In this document: positions 52,225-53,232 of the stretch, piece after piece
How positions within the stretch are numbered: position 1 is the stretch's first letter
How the letters are laid out: each line of letters begins with the position of its first letter
From: Allorhizocola rhizosphaerae
Lineage (GTDB): Bacteria > Actinomycetota > Actinomycetes > Mycobacteriales > Micromonosporaceae
Assembly (NCBI RefSeq): GCF_003426775.1
Contig: NZ_QJUG01000025.1
Location: forward strand, 1-53,232
DNA: 53,232 nucleotides
Direction: 5' to 3'
Notes under the pieces: generated by a model
Databases searched by the model: none
Told to the model about the DNA's origin: nothing
Seen by the model: the letters and a program-made list of their open reading frames with translations, nothing else
Position numbers and translations under genes: made by a program

Positions 52225-52999
52225 CACAGCCATCGGCTTCATCCTCGCGGCCATCGTGGTGCTGGCGCTGTTCGCGGCGTCGGTGCGGGTGTTGCGCGAA
52301 TACGAGCGTGGTGTGGTGTTCCGGCTCGGCCGGGTGATCGGCGCCAAGGGACCGGGCCTGTTCTTCCTCATCCCGGTGGTCGACCGGATGGTGCGCGTGT
52401 CGCTTCGGACCGTGACCCGAGAGATCCCGAAGCAGGACGTCATCACCCGGGACAACGTTACCGTCAACGTGAACGCGGTGACCTACTTCAATGTGGTGGA
52501 CGCGGTGCTGTCCGTTGTGGCCATTGAGGATTTCAATGCCGGTACCTCGCAGATCGCACAGACGACACTGCGCAGTGTCGTGGGGCAGGTCGATCTGGAC
52601 GACCTGCTCACCCGGCGCGACGACATCAACCAGCGGCTGCAGCACGTCGTGGACGAGGTCACCAGCCCGTGGGGCGTGAAGGTCACCTTGGTGGAGGTCA
52701 AGGAGGTCGAGTTGCCCGAAACCATGCGCCGCGCCATCGCCAAGCAGGCGGAGGCGGAACGCGAGCGGCGGGCCAAAGTCATCCACGCGCAGGGGGAACT
52801 GCAAGCGGCAGAGGCGCTCAAGGACGCGGCCGCTGTGCTGGAAGCCCATCCCGCGGCCATCCAGCTGCGCGTGCTGTCCACCATGTCGGAGGTCGCCACC
52901 GAGCGGAACTCGACGCTCATCTTCCCGTTGCCGGTCGAGGTCATGCGCCTCATCGACGCCCTGCCCGCTGAATTGCGCGGTCGGACTACCGCAGAGTGA
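52217..52999 (+). CDS. Slipin (stomatin-like SPFH protein)
   Basis: 260 residues: one N-terminal hydrophobic hairpin (about 5-24), SPFH domain (REYERGVVFRLGRVIGAKGPG, ITRDNVTVNVNAVTYFNVVD, SVVGQVDLDDLLTRRDDIN), and a coiled-coil then C-terminal oligomerisation segment. Prokaryotic slipins pair with NfeD as here (8-bp overlap with the NfeD gene). Function in membrane microdomains and quality control. Confidence 0.95.
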   Translation: MSSTAIGFILAAIVVLALFAASVRVLREYERGVVFRLGRVIGAKGPGLFFLIPVVDRMVRVSLRTVTREIPKQDVITRDNVTVNVNAVTYFNVVDAVLSVVAIEDFNAGTSQIAQTTLRSVVGQVDLDDLLTRRDDINQRLQHVVDEVTSPWGVKVTLVEVKEVELPETMRRAIAKQAEAERERRAKVIHAQGELQAAEALKDAAAVLEAHPAAIQLRVLSTMSEVATERNSTLIFPLPVEVMRLIDALPAELRGRTTAE

Positions 53000-53213
53000 C
53001 CCAGGTGGCTGCCGTGGCTACGGTGGCGCCCAGGATCGTGATGCCGATCGCGCCGGGGTCCAGGCGGGACTCGTAGCGGTGGTCCACCCAGCGGCGGGCC
53101 AGCGGCAGGCCCGCCAGCGGTGCGGCTCCCAAGAGCGGCCATGCGACAAGCGCGGCCACGGCGGTTATCGCGGCCGCGGTGGCCGCGCCCAGCACGAACA
53201 GCAGTGGCAGCAC
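52986..53213 (-). CDS. Small membrane protein, possibly cut by the right edge
   Basis: 75 residues from a GTG at 53213: two hydrophobic segments (LLFVLGAATAAAITAVAALV and ITILGATVATAATWVTL) around a charged loop (ARRWVDHRYESRLDPG). The frame stays open upstream to the window edge (PLPGRVLPLL), so the gene may start outside. No family recognised. Its 3' end overlaps the slipin stop by 14 bp. Confidence 0.5.
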   Translation of the reverse strand: MLPLLFVLGAATAAAITAVAALVAWPLLGAAPLAGLPLARRWVDHRYESRLDPGAIGITILGATVATAATWVTLR

Positions 53214-53232
53214 GCGTCCCGGCAGCGGCCCG

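Overview
The window is high-GC chromosomal DNA from an actinomycete (Actinomycetota). Evidence: strong G/C preference at third codon positions, GTG/TTG starts, several apparently leaderless promoters, a DUF2550 gene beside ATP synthase epsilon, a MurA with Asp in place of the catalytic Cys, a mycothiol-type maleylpyruvate isomerase family protein, and the actinobacterial order argS-lysA-hom-thrC ... thrB-rho ... rpmE-prfA ... prmC-tsaC ... atp. A Streptosporangiales-like genome is a guess only. I found no rRNA, tRNA, CRISPR, transposase or phage structural gene.

Layout. 1-5.45 kb: argS (cut by the left edge), lysA, hom and thrC, aspartate-family amino acid synthesis. 5.45-10.5 kb: an insertion between thrC and thrB with a GT-C-like membrane protein, an MFS transporter, a tandem array of short palindromes, an RskA-C-like protein, and an SPFH membrane protein paired with a 58-residue ribbon-helix-helix protein. 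10.5-16.0 kb: thrB, rho, a T4 Pnkp-type RNA/DNA end-healing enzyme, rpmE, prfA. 16.0-21.8 kb: a second insertion, splitting prfA from prmC, with a TetR regulator, a DinB/MDMPI-like protein, a three-gene ABC exporter and a fibronectin type III membrane protein. 21.9-31.6 kb: prmC, tsaC, a low-Mr phosphatase, two AtpI-like proteins and atpBEFHAGD.

31.6-41.1 kb appears inverted. The genes that normally follow atpD in actinobacteria (atpC, DUF2550, cob(I)alamin adenosyltransferase, murA) are all present, with the same relative order and strands as in Mycobacterium, but reversed. The epsilon gene therefore lies about 9.3 kb from atpD on the opposite strand, and it encodes only the beta-sandwich domain. 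The segment also carries two AraC regulators (one frameshifted), an SDR/NmrA-like protein, a 3-hydroxybutyryl-CoA dehydrogenase and a DrrAB-type exporter.

41.1-53.2 kb: an LCP cell-wall ligase, a second DrrAB-type exporter, an ethylmalonyl-CoA mutase, divergent selA/selD sharing an 18-bp promoter gap, a compact five-gene operon resembling part of a methylamine-dehydrogenase (mau) maturation system (a thioredoxin-like MauD-type protein directly before a Tat-exported Cys/Trp-rich protein, then two membrane proteins), and an NfeD-slipin pair. The mau-like operon is the best candidate here for an undescribed system.
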